DNA from: Flavobacteriaceae bacterium
Lineage (GTDB): Bacteria > Bacteroidota > Bacteroidia > Flavobacteriales > Flavobacteriaceae
NCBI GenBank assembly: GCA_947456955.1
Contig: CANGTQ010000006.1
Coordinates: 62,001 to 126,000 of the forward strand
DNA: 64,000 nt
Reading direction: 5' to 3'
Part shown: positions 41,317-50,538 of the stretch, in pieces
How positions within the stretch are numbered: position 1 is the stretch's first letter
Layout of the letters: each line of letters begins with the position of its first letter
Notes under the pieces: generated by a model
What the model was told of the DNA's origin: nothing
The model's database searches: none
Seen by the model: the letters and a program-made list of their open reading frames with translations, nothing else
Position numbers and translations under genes: made by a program

Positions 41317-44085
41317 ATGTTATATAAAAATAAAATAGTAGAAGTTGTCGGAACAAAAGAAATTTTTGGACAAAAATTAGCTTGGATTAAAATCTTAGCG
41401 GATAACACATTCCTTGAAGTTAATTTTGACGAGCTGGAAGAAGAAAAAACAGTTCAATCTCTACCATATATTAGTTTTATTGCAATAGCAGCTAAAATCA
41501 AAGAAGAAGTAGCGAAAAAGAACATTCTAGCACCTTACGAGAGTAGCTTAATTCCTTTACCTCACCAAATATTGGTACTTGAAAAGGTAATGCAATCATC
41601 TCAAAATAGATTTCTTTTAGCCGACGAAGTGGGTATGGGTAAAACCATTGAAACTGGATTAATTTTAAAAGAATTAAAATTAAGAGGAGATATAAAACGT
41701 ATTTTGATTATTGTTCCAAAATCGTCAATGTTACAATGGCAAAGTGAATTAAAAGACCATTTCAATGAGGTATTTCATATTTACGATTCAGAAATGATTA
41801 CTTCTATGGCGAGAACATTCTCAAATATCAATGCCGATCATGAATTTAATTTTTGGGAACAACACAATCAAATAATTGTTTCTACTGATGCATTAAAACC
41901 ATTAGAAAAAAGGCATGGTTGGTCTGATGAAAAAGTTGACGAATACAACAAATACCGCATGGAAGGTGTCTTGCAAGCCAACTTTGATCTAGTAGTTATT
42001 GATGAAGCTCATAAAATGGGTGGAGCATCTCAAACGGTTTCTAGATACCAATTAGCACAAGCATTATGTAACACAGTAAATAATGTATTGCTTTTAACAG
42101 CAACTCCACATAGAGGAAAGTCAGACCATTTCAGAAGAATTCTGCAATTATTAGATCCCGATGCTTTTGCGGGTGAAGGTTTACCTAATATCAATGAATT
42201 AGAACCCTATGTAATTAGAACGGAAAAGAGATTAGCAGTTGATTATGAAGGGAAAAAATTATTTAATGAACGTGAAACAGTTCGTTTCGATGTTTTTTTA
42301 GATAGCGACAAGCATCATAAACAAATTGCTTTATACAATGCAGTTACAAATTATGTGATTCAAGGATTTAATACAGCCAAAAGAACAAAAAATACAGCTA
42401 CTGGTTTGATAATGATATTGTTTCAAAGATTAGTTAGTAGTTCCACATCCGCCATTTTATCAGCTATGGAAAGTAGATTAGAAAGGTTAAGGTATGGGGA
42501 TGACAATTCAATTGAAAATTATGCATCAGATTACGATAAATCGGAAGACAATGATTTAGAAGCATTAGATTTTGATGGTGTTTACGCTTCAACTGGAGAA
42601 GGTATTGTAGATGAAGAAAGTATTCTTTGTGATTTAATAGAACAAGCTAAAGATTGCTTAACAACTGAATTAGATGCAAAAGCAGAAGCATTATTGATAA
42701 AGTATCAAGAATTACAAAAGCTTTATGACAATAAAGACCTAAAGATTCTAATATTCACGGAGTTTCGTTCAACCCAAAAAATGTTGGCAAACTATCTTAA
42801 AAGCAAAGGTTATAGAATTACAACCATAAATGGAGGTCAAGATTTAGACGAAAGAAAAGTAGCTTTAACTGATTTTAAAAACAATGCTCAAATTCTAGTA
42901 GCCACAGATGCAGCAGGTGAATCTCTAAATATGCAATTCTGTAATATCATTTTCAATTATGATTTGCCTTGGAATCCAATGATGATAGAACAAAGGATAG
43001 GTAGGGTTGATAGAATTGGTCAAAAGTTAAAAGTTAAAGCATTCAATATGCTTACAAATAATAGTGTTGACCTTCGTGTTTATGAAGTAATAGAGGAGAA
43101 ATTAAACAATATTATAGAGCAATTAGGAATAGACAAAACATCTGATGTTTTAGATTCCGCAATTGATATGAAGAAGATTAACAAACTCTATTTACAAAGT
43201 TTATTAGACCCTAGTAAATTTGAATTTGCCGGTGACAAATGGTTACATGAAATAAAACTAAAACTTAAAGATTTTCAGAGTACAGAAGGAATTATTCCTC
43301 AAGTAAAAGAAGAAGATATTGAATTTAAAAAAGCAGCGGAAATAAAACACAGTCCATTACCAAAATGGTTAGAAAATCTAATCACACAATATACTTTTAT
43401 TAATGATGGTAGTATAAAAAAAGATGCTTTTGGTGTGTTTAATGTAAAGTTACAGAATCAATCTAAACACATCACTTTTGATGCTGAAATTGCTATAAAT
43501 AACCCCGGAATAGAAAACATTACATTACAAAATGATTGGATTAAGAAAATATTAAATGAATTAATTGAATTTAATCTTTCAAATGGAATTCCTGTTGTAA
43601 AAACAATAAACGGAAATGAAACGCCTGGTATTTGGAGTGTTTGGGAAATATCAGCACAAAACTATTTTGACAAAAAAGCAACCTATCAAGCATTCTTTTT
43701 AGCCGATAATGGAAAATTATATTCCGCATATGCTAACGATATTTGGAATAGGTTAATTTCCGAAACCAAAGAATTTTCTTTTATTGAATCACAATACAAA
43801 ATTCATGAAGAAACGTATATGGATTGTCTAAAAAATGTTTTGTTATCTAGCTATCAAAATTTAGATGCTGAAGTTTCTGAAAAGATGATGACGAAAAAAG
43901 AGAACAAGATAAAATCGTTTGATTTTCAGAAATCTAGAATTGAAAAAATTGGAATTGAAAACATCAGAATTTCTAAATTAAAAAAATTAGAAGAAGAACA
44001 TGCAATTTGGTTAAACGAGTTTAAAAGAAATAAAAAAACATTACCCGGTATAAAACACTTAATAAGTATTAGAATTAATGAATAA
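41317..44085 (+). CDS. brxHII: BREX helicase BrxHII (SNF2-like SF2)
   Basis: This is a 922 aa SF2 helicase. An N-terminal short beta domain precedes FLLADEVGMGKTIETGLIL (motif I, about residue 100), RILIIVPKSSMLQWQSEL (Ia), LVVIDEAHKM (II, about 228), LLTATPHRGK (III), and the second RecA lobe: ILIFTEFRSTQKML, ILVATDAAGESLNMQ and EQRIGRVDRIGQ (VI). A charged tail follows. DEAH plus RGK and the QRIGR-x-D-R box place it with SNF2/RapA-like helicases such as BrxHII of BREX type 3. It starts 2 nt after pglX and overlaps pglZ by 8 bp. Confidence 0.85.
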   Translation: MLYKNKIVEVVGTKEIFGQKLAWIKILADNTFLEVNFDELEEEKTVQSLPYISFIAIAAKIKEEVAKKNILAPYESSLIPLPHQILVLEKVMQSSQNRFLLADEVGMGKTIETGLILKELKLRGDIKRILIIVPKSSMLQWQSELKDHFNEVFHIYDSEMITSMARTFSNINADHEFNFWEQHNQIIVSTDALKPLEKRHGWSDEKVDEYNKYRMEGVLQANFDLVVIDEAHKMGGASQTVSRYQLAQALCNTVNNVLLLTATPHRGKSDHFRRILQLLDPDAFAGEGLPNINELEPYVIRTEKRLAVDYEGKKLFNERETVRFDVFLDSDKHHKQIALYNAVTNYVIQGFNTAKRTKNTATGLIMILFQRLVSSSTSAILSAMESRLERLRYGDDNSIENYASDYDKSEDNDLEALDFDGVYASTGEGIVDEESILCDLIEQAKDCLTTELDAKAEALLIKYQELQKLYDNKDLKILIFTEFRSTQKMLANYLKSKGYRITTINGGQDLDERKVALTDFKNNAQILVATDAAGESLNMQFCNIIFNYDLPWNPMMIEQRIGRVDRIGQKLKVKAFNMLTNNSVDLRVYEVIEEKLNNIIEQLGIDKTSDVLDSAIDMKKINKLYLQSLLDPSKFEFAGDKWLHEIKLKLKDFQSTEGIIPQVKEEDIEFKKAAEIKHSPLPKWLENLITQYTFINDGSIKKDAFGVFNVKLQNQSKHITFDAEIAINNPGIENITLQNDWIKKILNELIEFNLSNGIPVVKTINGNETPGIWSVWEISAQNYFDKKATYQAFFLADNGKLYSAYANDIWNRLISETKEFSFIESQYKIHEETYMDCLKNVLLSSYQNLDAEVSEKMMTKKENKIKSFDFQKSRIEKIGIENIRISKLKKLEEEHAIWLNEFKRNKKTLPGIKHLISIRINE

Positions 44086-45529
44086 TAGTTTCATAGAGTA
44101 TATTGTTTCCTATTTCAATTCGATTGATAAAAAAATAATACTGGTAGAAAATCCAGATAAATTTTTATTACGTGAAGATATTATAAAAGTCTTCGAGGAT
44201 AATAATATATTAATTTTCAACGGAACAGATATTGAACAAAGAATTAAATTTGAATTGAAAAGTTCAGATACAACATTAATTTTTACTACTGATGACAATC
44301 AAAATTATTTGGAGGATATAATATATAATTCATCCAAAACGACTTTTCATTTGTCTAATTTTATCAAAGGTTATCATAGTTATTCTATCCTTAATGCTAA
44401 ATTAGATTGTCTTGACATTCTATTTAAAAATCCAAGTATAAAACCGCTTTCAAAAGCAGATACTGACAATTATATAATTAATTTATTTCCAAAAAAAGAA
44501 TCTGTCTTTAACAATTTAGTATTTGAAAATAAAATCAACGAACTTTTACAAAGCAAAACAGTAGATTGGTTTGAAATAATAAACGAATACTCCAATGCTT
44601 TATTATTAGCTATAAACACAAAATATTTAGAAGAAATAATTGCCATTGGAGATATAATTAACATTCATTTCCAAAAAGAATTAGAGCAAAACTTTAAACA
44701 TCTTTTCAGTTCAAGTGCAATTAAAAAACCAAAAATTGTATCAAAAATTTTAGACTACATCACTCATAATAATAAAAGCAATAAAATAGCACTCATAGTT
44801 ATTGATGGTATGGCGTTTTGGCAATATAATTGTATAAAATCATTATTCCCTTCAAGTTTTAATACTATTGAAGATTTCACATTCTCATGGCTTCCATCAA
44901 TTACCCAATTATCTAGACAAGCAATCTTTAGAGGTGATTATCCCGATAAAGAATATATTCAAAACCCTAAAAATGAAGAAAAATTATGGGAAAATTATTG
45001 GATAAATAAAGGATTAGATAAATTTGAAATAAGATACAATCACGACAAAATAGATACTTCTAATTTAGAAAGAATAACAAAGTTTGCAATTGTTTTAAAA
45101 GATTTAGATGACAAGATGCACAGTTCTACAGATTATACTGATCTAAAAGGTTTGACTCAAAATTGGATTGAAAGAAGTGAGATTATTAAAAATATAGAAA
45201 AGTTAATTGAATCTGGTTTTGAAGTCTTTATAACAAGTGATCATGGTAATATATTAACTAATGGCTGGAGAGGATTGAATAGTAGAGAAAAATTAGGAAC
45301 TAATAAATCCGGTAGTAGAAGCCAAAGGCATATTGAGTATACCGACCAAATATTGGTAGATGAATTTTTAGTAGCAAACCCAGAAATTCAACAATCAGTA
45401 GTAAGAGATAATAACGCCATATATTTTAAAAACAATTACAATTTCTCATCTAAAGATAGTGTTATTACTCATGGAGGAAGTCATTTTCTGGAGGTTATAA
45501 TTCCATTTATTAAAATTCTAAAAAAGTAG
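44078..45529 (+). CDS. pglZ: BREX alkaline phosphatase-like protein PglZ
   Basis: This is a 483 aa alkaline phosphatase superfamily protein. IALIVIDGMAFWQYNCIKSL (about residue 241) holds the first metal Asp. FSWLPSITQLSRQAIFRGDYPDKEY carries the position of the nucleophile (T/S in PSITQLSR), VFITSDHGNI (386) the second metal pair and ITHGGSHFLEVIIPFIKI the last metal His. These four boxes are the PglZ signature. The N-terminal 230 residues are helical. It is shorter than many PglZ proteins (600-850 aa). Core BREX component, expressed with its neighbours by overlap. Confidence 0.88.
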   Translation: MNNSFIEYIVSYFNSIDKKIILVENPDKFLLREDIIKVFEDNNILIFNGTDIEQRIKFELKSSDTTLIFTTDDNQNYLEDIIYNSSKTTFHLSNFIKGYHSYSILNAKLDCLDILFKNPSIKPLSKADTDNYIINLFPKKESVFNNLVFENKINELLQSKTVDWFEIINEYSNALLLAINTKYLEEIIAIGDIINIHFQKELEQNFKHLFSSSAIKKPKIVSKILDYITHNNKSNKIALIVIDGMAFWQYNCIKSLFPSSFNTIEDFTFSWLPSITQLSRQAIFRGDYPDKEYIQNPKNEEKLWENYWINKGLDKFEIRYNHDKIDTSNLERITKFAIVLKDLDDKMHSSTDYTDLKGLTQNWIERSEIIKNIEKLIESGFEVFITSDHGNILTNGWRGLNSREKLGTNKSGSRSQRHIEYTDQILVDEFLVANPEIQQSVVRDNNAIYFKNNYNFSSKDSVITHGGSHFLEVIIPFIKILKK

Positions 45530-45530
45530 T

Positions 45531-46151
45531 ATGAGTAAATTATCCATAGACATAAATCAAAGGATACCACTTGATGTTCTTGAAGTAGCTTTGAATTCAT
45601 TTCTCTCAGATAATTATTCAAATGATTACATTGTTGAACAATTACGATTGGAATTTGATGGTGAAAACAGATTAAAAAAAGCATTAAGAATTGTAAACAA
45701 AATAATTATTAAAAGTCCCCAAAAGGATTTTTTAATTCAAAATAAAGAGGAGATCCTAATTGCCTTAAAGAAAAAAGAGGATAAAAATTTAATTCTGATA
45801 GCATTATTAAATTCCGCATTTCCATTTTCTTTTTTTGTTTTAAAAACGTTTGGTAAATACTTTAGTGTTCAAGATGAAATTAATTCAGAGATTATTAAAA
45901 AAACAATCTCAAATGTCTATGGAGGTAATAGGGCAACTGAGAATGGAATTTATAGTGTAGTTCCAATGTTTTTAGAAGCAAATATTTTTAAAAGACCTTC
46001 TACAGGAATATATAAGTTTGAAAATAAACTTAATATATCATCAAACATTTCAAAAAAGTTATTCATACAATCATTTAAATTAAATAATGGAATAAATGAC
46101 ATTGAAGAATTTCATTATAGAGACCCATATTTTAATTTTATTACATTTTAA
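45531..46151 (+). CDS. brxA: BrxA-like protein of BREX type 3
   Basis: This is a 206 aa helical protein at the canonical brxA position, 1 nt after pglZ. The central segment ILIALLNSAFPFSFFVLKTFGKYF and TISNVYGGNRATENGIYSVVPMF reads like the DUF1819/BrxA family of small DNA-binding proteins. The match is less certain than for the other BREX genes, so position is part of the evidence. No catalytic motif. It closes the BREX operon. Confidence 0.65.
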   Translation: MSKLSIDINQRIPLDVLEVALNSFLSDNYSNDYIVEQLRLEFDGENRLKKALRIVNKIIIKSPQKDFLIQNKEEILIALKKKEDKNLILIALLNSAFPFSFFVLKTFGKYFSVQDEINSEIIKKTISNVYGGNRATENGIYSVVPMFLEANIFKRPSTGIYKFENKLNISSNISKKLFIQSFKLNNGINDIEEFHYRDPYFNFITF

Positions 46152-46194
46152 ATTTGACTTAACTAATGCATTTATTTACGCGAAATAAAGTATC

Positions 46195-46656
46195 ATGTCA
46201 CAAAAACAAAAAATAGAAATATTATGGTCTGAGCTCACACTGATAGAGAACATCAATGACAGAAGAGTTTTAATCCATAGCGACGTAAAAAACAAAAGAC
46301 CAAAGTACGAAATATTAGCTAAAGATGATCCATATCGCTTTTTCGAATTGCTTGGTGGAGATAAATCTGAAATAAACTCAAATAATTGGGCATTTGAATA
46401 TACTTACGAAGATTATATCGAAGAAAACGATATTGAATATGACCCTGAACAAGCAGATGGATGGGATCTAGAGGGGAAAAGTATTGAGCACGCTAATGAT
46501 ACTGGTCACTGGTATGTCACGGGGACTTGCGTGATTGAAGGTCCCAATAATATTGAGTTAGAGTTTGAATTCGATTATTGTGATGGTTTACTTGATCGAA
46601 TTATAGGAACCCCATATAATGAAAATGAACATGGAAATAATGGAATATTATTTTAA
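46195..46656 (+). CDS. hypothetical acidic protein
   Basis: This is a 153 aa protein that is strongly acidic in its second half, with EYTYEDYIEENDIEYDPEQA and a GHWYVTGTCVIEG strand. It could be a DNA mimic or an antitoxin- or immunity-type protein, but no family is recognised. It follows brxA by 43 bp on the same strand and may be cotranscribed with BREX. The small-RNA element begins just after it. Confidence 0.5.
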   Translation: MSQKQKIEILWSELTLIENINDRRVLIHSDVKNKRPKYEILAKDDPYRFFELLGGDKSEINSNNWAFEYTYEDYIEENDIEYDPEQADGWDLEGKSIEHANDTGHWYVTGTCVIEGPNNIELEFEFDYCDGLLDRIIGTPYNENEHGNNGILF

Positions 46657-46689
46657 TGATTTGACAATTAATAATTTATTTTTTTATAC

Positions 46690-46763
46690 TTGCAAAGTAT
46701 TTAGAACCCATTTAGGGTACCAACCGAGTGAAGACACCACTGTGGTAAAACAATAGGGGCCCC
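46690..46763 (+). ncRNA. repeated structured element, copy 1 (candidate small RNA)
   Basis: A 74 nt segment matches 63861-63934 at nearly every position. TTTG (46660-46663) and TATACTTG (46685-46692), 21 nt apart, make a Bacteroidetes-type promoter, so transcription should start near 46699. Elements: hairpin ACCC-ATTTA-GGGT (46706-46718), GGGTACCAACCGAGTG, ACCAC-T-GTGGT (46736-46746) and a terminal GGGGCCCC. In copy 2 the last is CGGGCCCG, a paired change that keeps self-complementarity. It may belong to a flavobacterial RNA family such as Flavo-1 in Rfam; I could not test this. Confidence 0.6.
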
Positions 46764-47479
46764 TTAAGTACTAATAAAGAATGCTATAAAAAACAGAACC
46801 GTTTTAGGTATTACAAATACACTTGGTGAAAATATTTACGCAACAAATAAACAACTATTTTTTTGTCACACACTGAAAATCGTTTTATTGATTAAAATTA
46901 CTATTTCGCCAAAAAAATACAATCTTTAACAAGTTTATTTGGTCTTAGCCACTAAGATTTAGCGTTAATCCTAAAGGTTAGTCGAAACTAATTTGCTATA
47001 TTTTAAAAGTGTTCAAGGCAGTTACCCTTAGCTTCAACCCAGCTTCTTGTCGAGTTGATTCAATGTGTTAACTCTCTATCTTTTGAAGAAAAAACGACTA
47101 CAAACCCATCCGAACAACTTTCCCAAAAACGAAAAGTATTGCAAAATAAGTTCAACGGCAATATAAAACAACAAGAGTAGAGAAGGGTTAGATGAAGTAA
47201 ATACTTTCATTACTGCTGCAAAGGAGAAAATAGCTTCTTTGGCGGCTTAGTTTTGGGTTGTGTATGTGGAGAAGGTTAACCAAAATGGACACTTCTTTTT
47301 GGTTAGTATTGCCACAAATGAGGAAATATTGTTAAATAATTCCAATATAATTGTTTAAATGATAATGTATTCGTTAAGTAAAAAATGTTAAAAAAAATAG
47401 CTGAAAACAGCAAAATGCTTTTGTTTTAAATTAAGCATATCTAAAAGCAATACTTCAGTTTTTAAAGCATGTTTTGTTG
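46764..47479. other. gene-free spacer with a decayed coding stretch
   Basis: About 700 bp with no intact gene. Positions 47067-47250 look like a broken gene on the plus strand: one frame reads VNSLSFEEKTTTNPSEQLSQ, then KRKVLQNKFNGNIKQQ, and after a one-base shift GLDEVNTFITAAKEKIASLA and a stop. Coding-like composition spans the shift, which suggests a frameshifted relic of unknown family. The rest is AT-rich, and I see nothing in it. Confidence 0.4.
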
Positions 47480-47550
47480 GATGACATTTTTCAGCATGCA
47501 TTGCAAGGTTGCAAAGACTATATTGTCTAAAATGTCATCTTATAACTTTG
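47480..47550 (+). promoter_or_regulatory. inverted-repeat operator and promoter of the first vWA gene
   Basis: GATGACATTTT (47480-47490) and AAAATGTCATC (47529-47539) are perfect 11 bp inverted repeats. TAACTTTG (47543-47550) is a perfect -7 box, 26 bp before the ATG. The right arm lies just upstream of the -7 box, as an operator would. Between the arms is TTGCAAGGTTGCAA, a short direct repeat. Confidence 0.55.
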
Positions 47551-47576
47551 CACAATAATCTTAAACAAACAATATT

Positions 47577-48233
47577 ATGAAAAACAAAAAAACACTTTAC
47601 CATTTTGTGTTAGACAAAAGTGGTTCCATGAGCAATTGCGTTGAAACTACAATTAATGGTTTTAATAAACAGTTGGACACAATCAAGCAATTACAAAAAG
47701 AATTCCCTGAACAAGAATTTAAAGCATCGCTAACTATTTTTGACAACAGTGTAGAAACTGTTTTTTCTCAAGTAGGTATAGAAGAATTTACAACTCTAAA
47801 CTATAAAAACTATAAGCCAAATGGCGCGACAGCTTTACTTGATGCAATTGGCATTTCAATTAACGAAATTAGAATAAAAAACGAAACAAAAATCATCACT
47901 GATGAAATGAGTGTGGTAGTTGTCATTTTAACAGATGGAATGGAAAATGCCAGCAGACAATTTACCTATCATCAAATTGCTGCTACTATAAAATCATTGG
48001 AAGAAACAGACAGATGGACATTTACCTTTTTAGGTGCTGACATTGATGCTATTCATACCTCAAAAATGTTAAACATCCGAGAAGAAAATGTGATTTCATT
48101 TGACAAGGGCGATATGAACACTATGATGAATGACATTAGCGAAGGGATGCGCCAATATTCACATAGCAAACAAGAAGGAAAAACTAAGAAAGACTTCTTG
48201 GATTTTATAGAAAACAAAGACCGTAGAAAATAA
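47577..48233 (+). CDS. vWA-domain protein, copy 1
   Basis: This is a 218 aa cytoplasmic von Willebrand A protein. MIDAS: FVLDKSGSMSN (Asp13, Ser15, Ser17), Thr in NGATALLDAIG, and VVILTDGMENASR (about 118). These proteins form metal-dependent protein contacts, and homologues lie in stress and phage-response loci. It is paralogous to the gene at 50539-51276 (DESGSM, NSSTPLYDAMG-like segment, LTDGEENAS). No kinase or ATPase partner is next to it, unlike TerY. The operator at 47480 suggests tight control. Confidence 0.85.
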   Translation: MKNKKTLYHFVLDKSGSMSNCVETTINGFNKQLDTIKQLQKEFPEQEFKASLTIFDNSVETVFSQVGIEEFTTLNYKNYKPNGATALLDAIGISINEIRIKNETKIITDEMSVVVVILTDGMENASRQFTYHQIAATIKSLEETDRWTFTFLGADIDAIHTSKMLNIREENVISFDKGDMNTMMNDISEGMRQYSHSKQEGKTKKDFLDFIENKDRRK

Positions 48234-48251
48234 TTTTAAAAAATAATAAAA

Positions 48252-48512
48252 ATGGACGACTCACTTAGAAAGGTTTATTTATGTGATATAAACGATGAGT
48301 TTCACATATACGAATCAATATCATTCGATAAAGATGGTTTTATGAATATTGTTACACTAGAAGGTGAGCATGTTAAACAGCATGCTTCCTTTAAAGTGAA
48401 TTTAATATCTCGTAGAACTTATGCAGATGCATTACAATATATAAAAGACATAGAAGAATATTTAGAAGAAATTTATAAAAACAAAAACAGAAACAATGAA
48501 ACACACATTTAA
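48252..48512 (+). CDS. hypothetical small protein
   Basis: This is an 86 aa protein: a short beta domain (VYLCDINDEFHIYESISFDK, GFMNIVTLEGEHV) and a C-terminal charged helix (YIKDIEEYLEEIYKNKNRNN). No family recognised. It starts 18 bp after the vWA gene and overlaps the next gene by 17 bp, so it is part of the same operon. Confidence 0.5.
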   Translation: MDDSLRKVYLCDINDEFHIYESISFDKDGFMNIVTLEGEHVKQHASFKVNLISRRTYADALQYIKDIEEYLEEIYKNKNRNNETHI

Positions 48513-48816
48513 TAAAGAACAAGGTAATTGGTACATAGATTTACCAAATTGGACAGGGACAAAAGCAGAATTACAAATGGTTGGTGGTGCTGATACGTTA
48601 TTAGACCGTTTATCTAATAACGGAACAACGGTAGATGTTATGCTATCAACAGATAAAAATTGCCCAGAAGGATTTGAAACCCTTAAAAGAATAATTAAAA
48701 CCCCACCAAATGGTTGCATTTATCATCTAGGATTTGCGCCGGTGTGGTTATGTAATGTAACCAAGTTTGTTTTTGAAGGAATATTTCCTAAACAAATAAA
48801 TTTCAAATTAATTTAA
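48496..48816 (+). CDS. DUF6717-like small protein
   Basis: This is a 106 aa protein: NWYIDLPNWTGTKAELQMVG, ADTLLDRLS, and CPEGFETLKRII with GCIYHLGFAPVWLCN. The W-Y-I-D-L-P-x-W...KAELQMV-GAD-LLD pattern is what I associate with DUF6717, a family of unknown function in Bacteroidetes. The start overlaps the upstream 86 aa gene by 17 bp. It is probably part of the vWA operon. Confidence 0.6.
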   Translation: MKHTFNKEQGNWYIDLPNWTGTKAELQMVGGADTLLDRLSNNGTTVDVMLSTDKNCPEGFETLKRIIKTPPNGCIYHLGFAPVWLCNVTKFVFEGIFPKQINFKLI

Positions 48817-48944
48817 AAATTATTAGTTAGTAGAATTGGGTTTTGTTGGGAATTAAAAAAAATCACAAAGCCCAATTAACTATTTTGATGATTTGAAAAA
48901 AATAAATAGTATAAAAATTAGAATAAAAATACTACTTTAGATTT

Positions 48945-50129
48945 ATGAAAATACACTTATTACGATCGCCAGAATTAAGTAAAGAAACCTACTCGAATGT
49001 CTTAAATTTATTAAAACCATCTATTGGTCCTATTGAATTTTTTGCTTGTGATGATATATTAACAGAATCTAATTTGGAAGTTGAAAGTCGAATTTGGGAA
49101 AGTAAAGAAGATTTTGAAAAATTAAAAAACATACCTCAAGATTCTTATAGTACAATAATGTCAGAAGATTCAATTTCATTTCCATATAAAGAAAAAGTAA
49201 AAACATGGGCGGAATTATTTTCTGAATGCGATAACTATAGAAAATTAAAAAAACTGCCCGATGAGGATTTAGTAGTTTTACTTACTGATATAGGAAACCA
49301 TCCAAATTGGTTTGGCGGTGTTTCTGAATCAATGAATAATTACTTTGTTCAGACTTCTAATTGGGGTAACATCTTTGGTAATTCTGTAGATATTCGTTAT
49401 CCTATCGCATATGAAGTTATAATTTGGGTAATGCGAAATAAGATATTTAAAAATAGAGATGCAATGCTGGAAGCTGTTCATGAAACACCTATCGGCTGTT
49501 TTATGGATTTATGCATAGATAAAACTCAAATTATTTTAAAGATGCGGACTGCATATGTTTGTATTGATTGCATTCGTAAAATTAAGGATAGTGATATTCA
49601 TGTTTTATATCCAAGACAATTCTTTGAGATAATAGATAAAATAAGAAATAGTTTAATCTTTACATTGAGGTCTGAAATTTTAAATAAACCAAGTAAATTA
49701 GAAATTACTAAGCATTTAGATATTTTTTTTACTGATTTAGGAAATTTAGAACTTAAATTAAATCCAAAAGAAAAAATTGTTTATTTATTATTTTTAAATA
49801 ACCCAAATGGAATATATTTTTCATACGTGAAAGATTATGAAATAGAATTAATTGAACTCTATAAAAAAGTCAAAGAATTTGAAGATGAGAGTGAAACAGA
49901 AAAAGAAAAATTGTGTGTTAAGGCAATTAATATTCTAATCAATCCTGAAAAAAAAGATTTAAATATTGTAATATCTAGAATAAATAAAAAAATAAAGGCA
50001 GCAGTTGGAGATTCATTATCGAATTACTATTGTATAGACGGAGAAAAAGGGAAAAAGAAAAAAATTATCATAGATCGGGAAATGGTGATTAGAAATGATA
50101 AAAAAACCAGAAAAAAGATGCTTAATTAG
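48945..50129 (+). CDS. hypothetical protein with Cys/His cluster
   Basis: This is a 394 aa protein of unknown family. The N-terminal 100 residues are mixed. DEDLVVLLTDIGNHPNWFGG and then EAVHETPIGCFMDLCIDKTQ with a following TAYVCIDC form a conserved-looking H-x4-C-x3-C...C-x2-C set, probably zinc binding. The C-terminal half is helical, with INPEKKDLNIVISRINKKIK and a very basic end. The NPNGIYFSYVKDYEIELIEL ... DSLSNYYCIDGEKGKKKKI part resembles the tail of Bacteroidetes proteins where a KYYI-x-G-x-R-G segment binds nucleic acid. The arrangement suggests a zinc-bearing N-terminus on a helical DNA-binding tail. Confidence 0.5.
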   Translation: MKIHLLRSPELSKETYSNVLNLLKPSIGPIEFFACDDILTESNLEVESRIWESKEDFEKLKNIPQDSYSTIMSEDSISFPYKEKVKTWAELFSECDNYRKLKKLPDEDLVVLLTDIGNHPNWFGGVSESMNNYFVQTSNWGNIFGNSVDIRYPIAYEVIIWVMRNKIFKNRDAMLEAVHETPIGCFMDLCIDKTQIILKMRTAYVCIDCIRKIKDSDIHVLYPRQFFEIIDKIRNSLIFTLRSEILNKPSKLEITKHLDIFFTDLGNLELKLNPKEKIVYLLFLNNPNGIYFSYVKDYEIELIELYKKVKEFEDESETEKEKLCVKAINILINPEKKDLNIVISRINKKIKAAVGDSLSNYYCIDGEKGKKKKIIIDREMVIRNDKKTRKKMLN

Positions 50130-50538
50130 GCAAAGAATTAAACAGTTTAACAGAAATTCAACACTCTGAAGACAGAAAAAAGGAAGATGGATCATATAGT
50201 TTTCATGATAGCATTTTATACACTAACTTTTTAATGCACTAAATCTGCATACATTGATATTTCCTTTGCATCAGAAATTAAAAACAGATGTTTATGGAAA
50301 CTGCATTTTCAATATTAGACCACTTACAATTTGATTATTCGACAATAGCAAAAAAGATGTACTATAGGCTATATAGTTTATCATGACTATTCAATTACTT
50401 AAAATAATGAACTAAGTGGCGAATAGGGTAGTGTGTAATAAAATAGTTACCATATTCCCAATATGAAATTTTAATACACGGCTATTACAAGAGCTAAATC
50501 TGATGTAATATTATATTAACCAATAAATTTTAAAACAA
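50130..50538. other. gene-free spacer with operator copy A
   Basis: 409 bp without a convincing gene. A 32-codon frame at 50288-50386 (MFMETAFSILDHLQFDYSTI...) is open but too short to support. Operator copy A is at 50233-50251, followed by an AT-rich promoter-like TGATATTT. The rest is unremarkable AT-rich DNA. Confidence 0.5.
50233..50251. promoter_or_regulatory. 19 bp inverted-repeat operator, copy A
   Basis: AATGCACTAAATCTGCATA: half-sites (A)ATGC and GCATA, 9 bp apart, matching the copies at 54081, 56666 and 58963. It is about 290 bp upstream of the second vWA gene, so either the leader is long or it controls an undetected transcript. Confidence 0.55.

Noticed and set aside
46756..46763. 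GGGGCCCC as a rho-independent terminator
   Set aside because: There is no loop and no T-run after it; the same position in copy 2 has the palindrome without a T-run as well.
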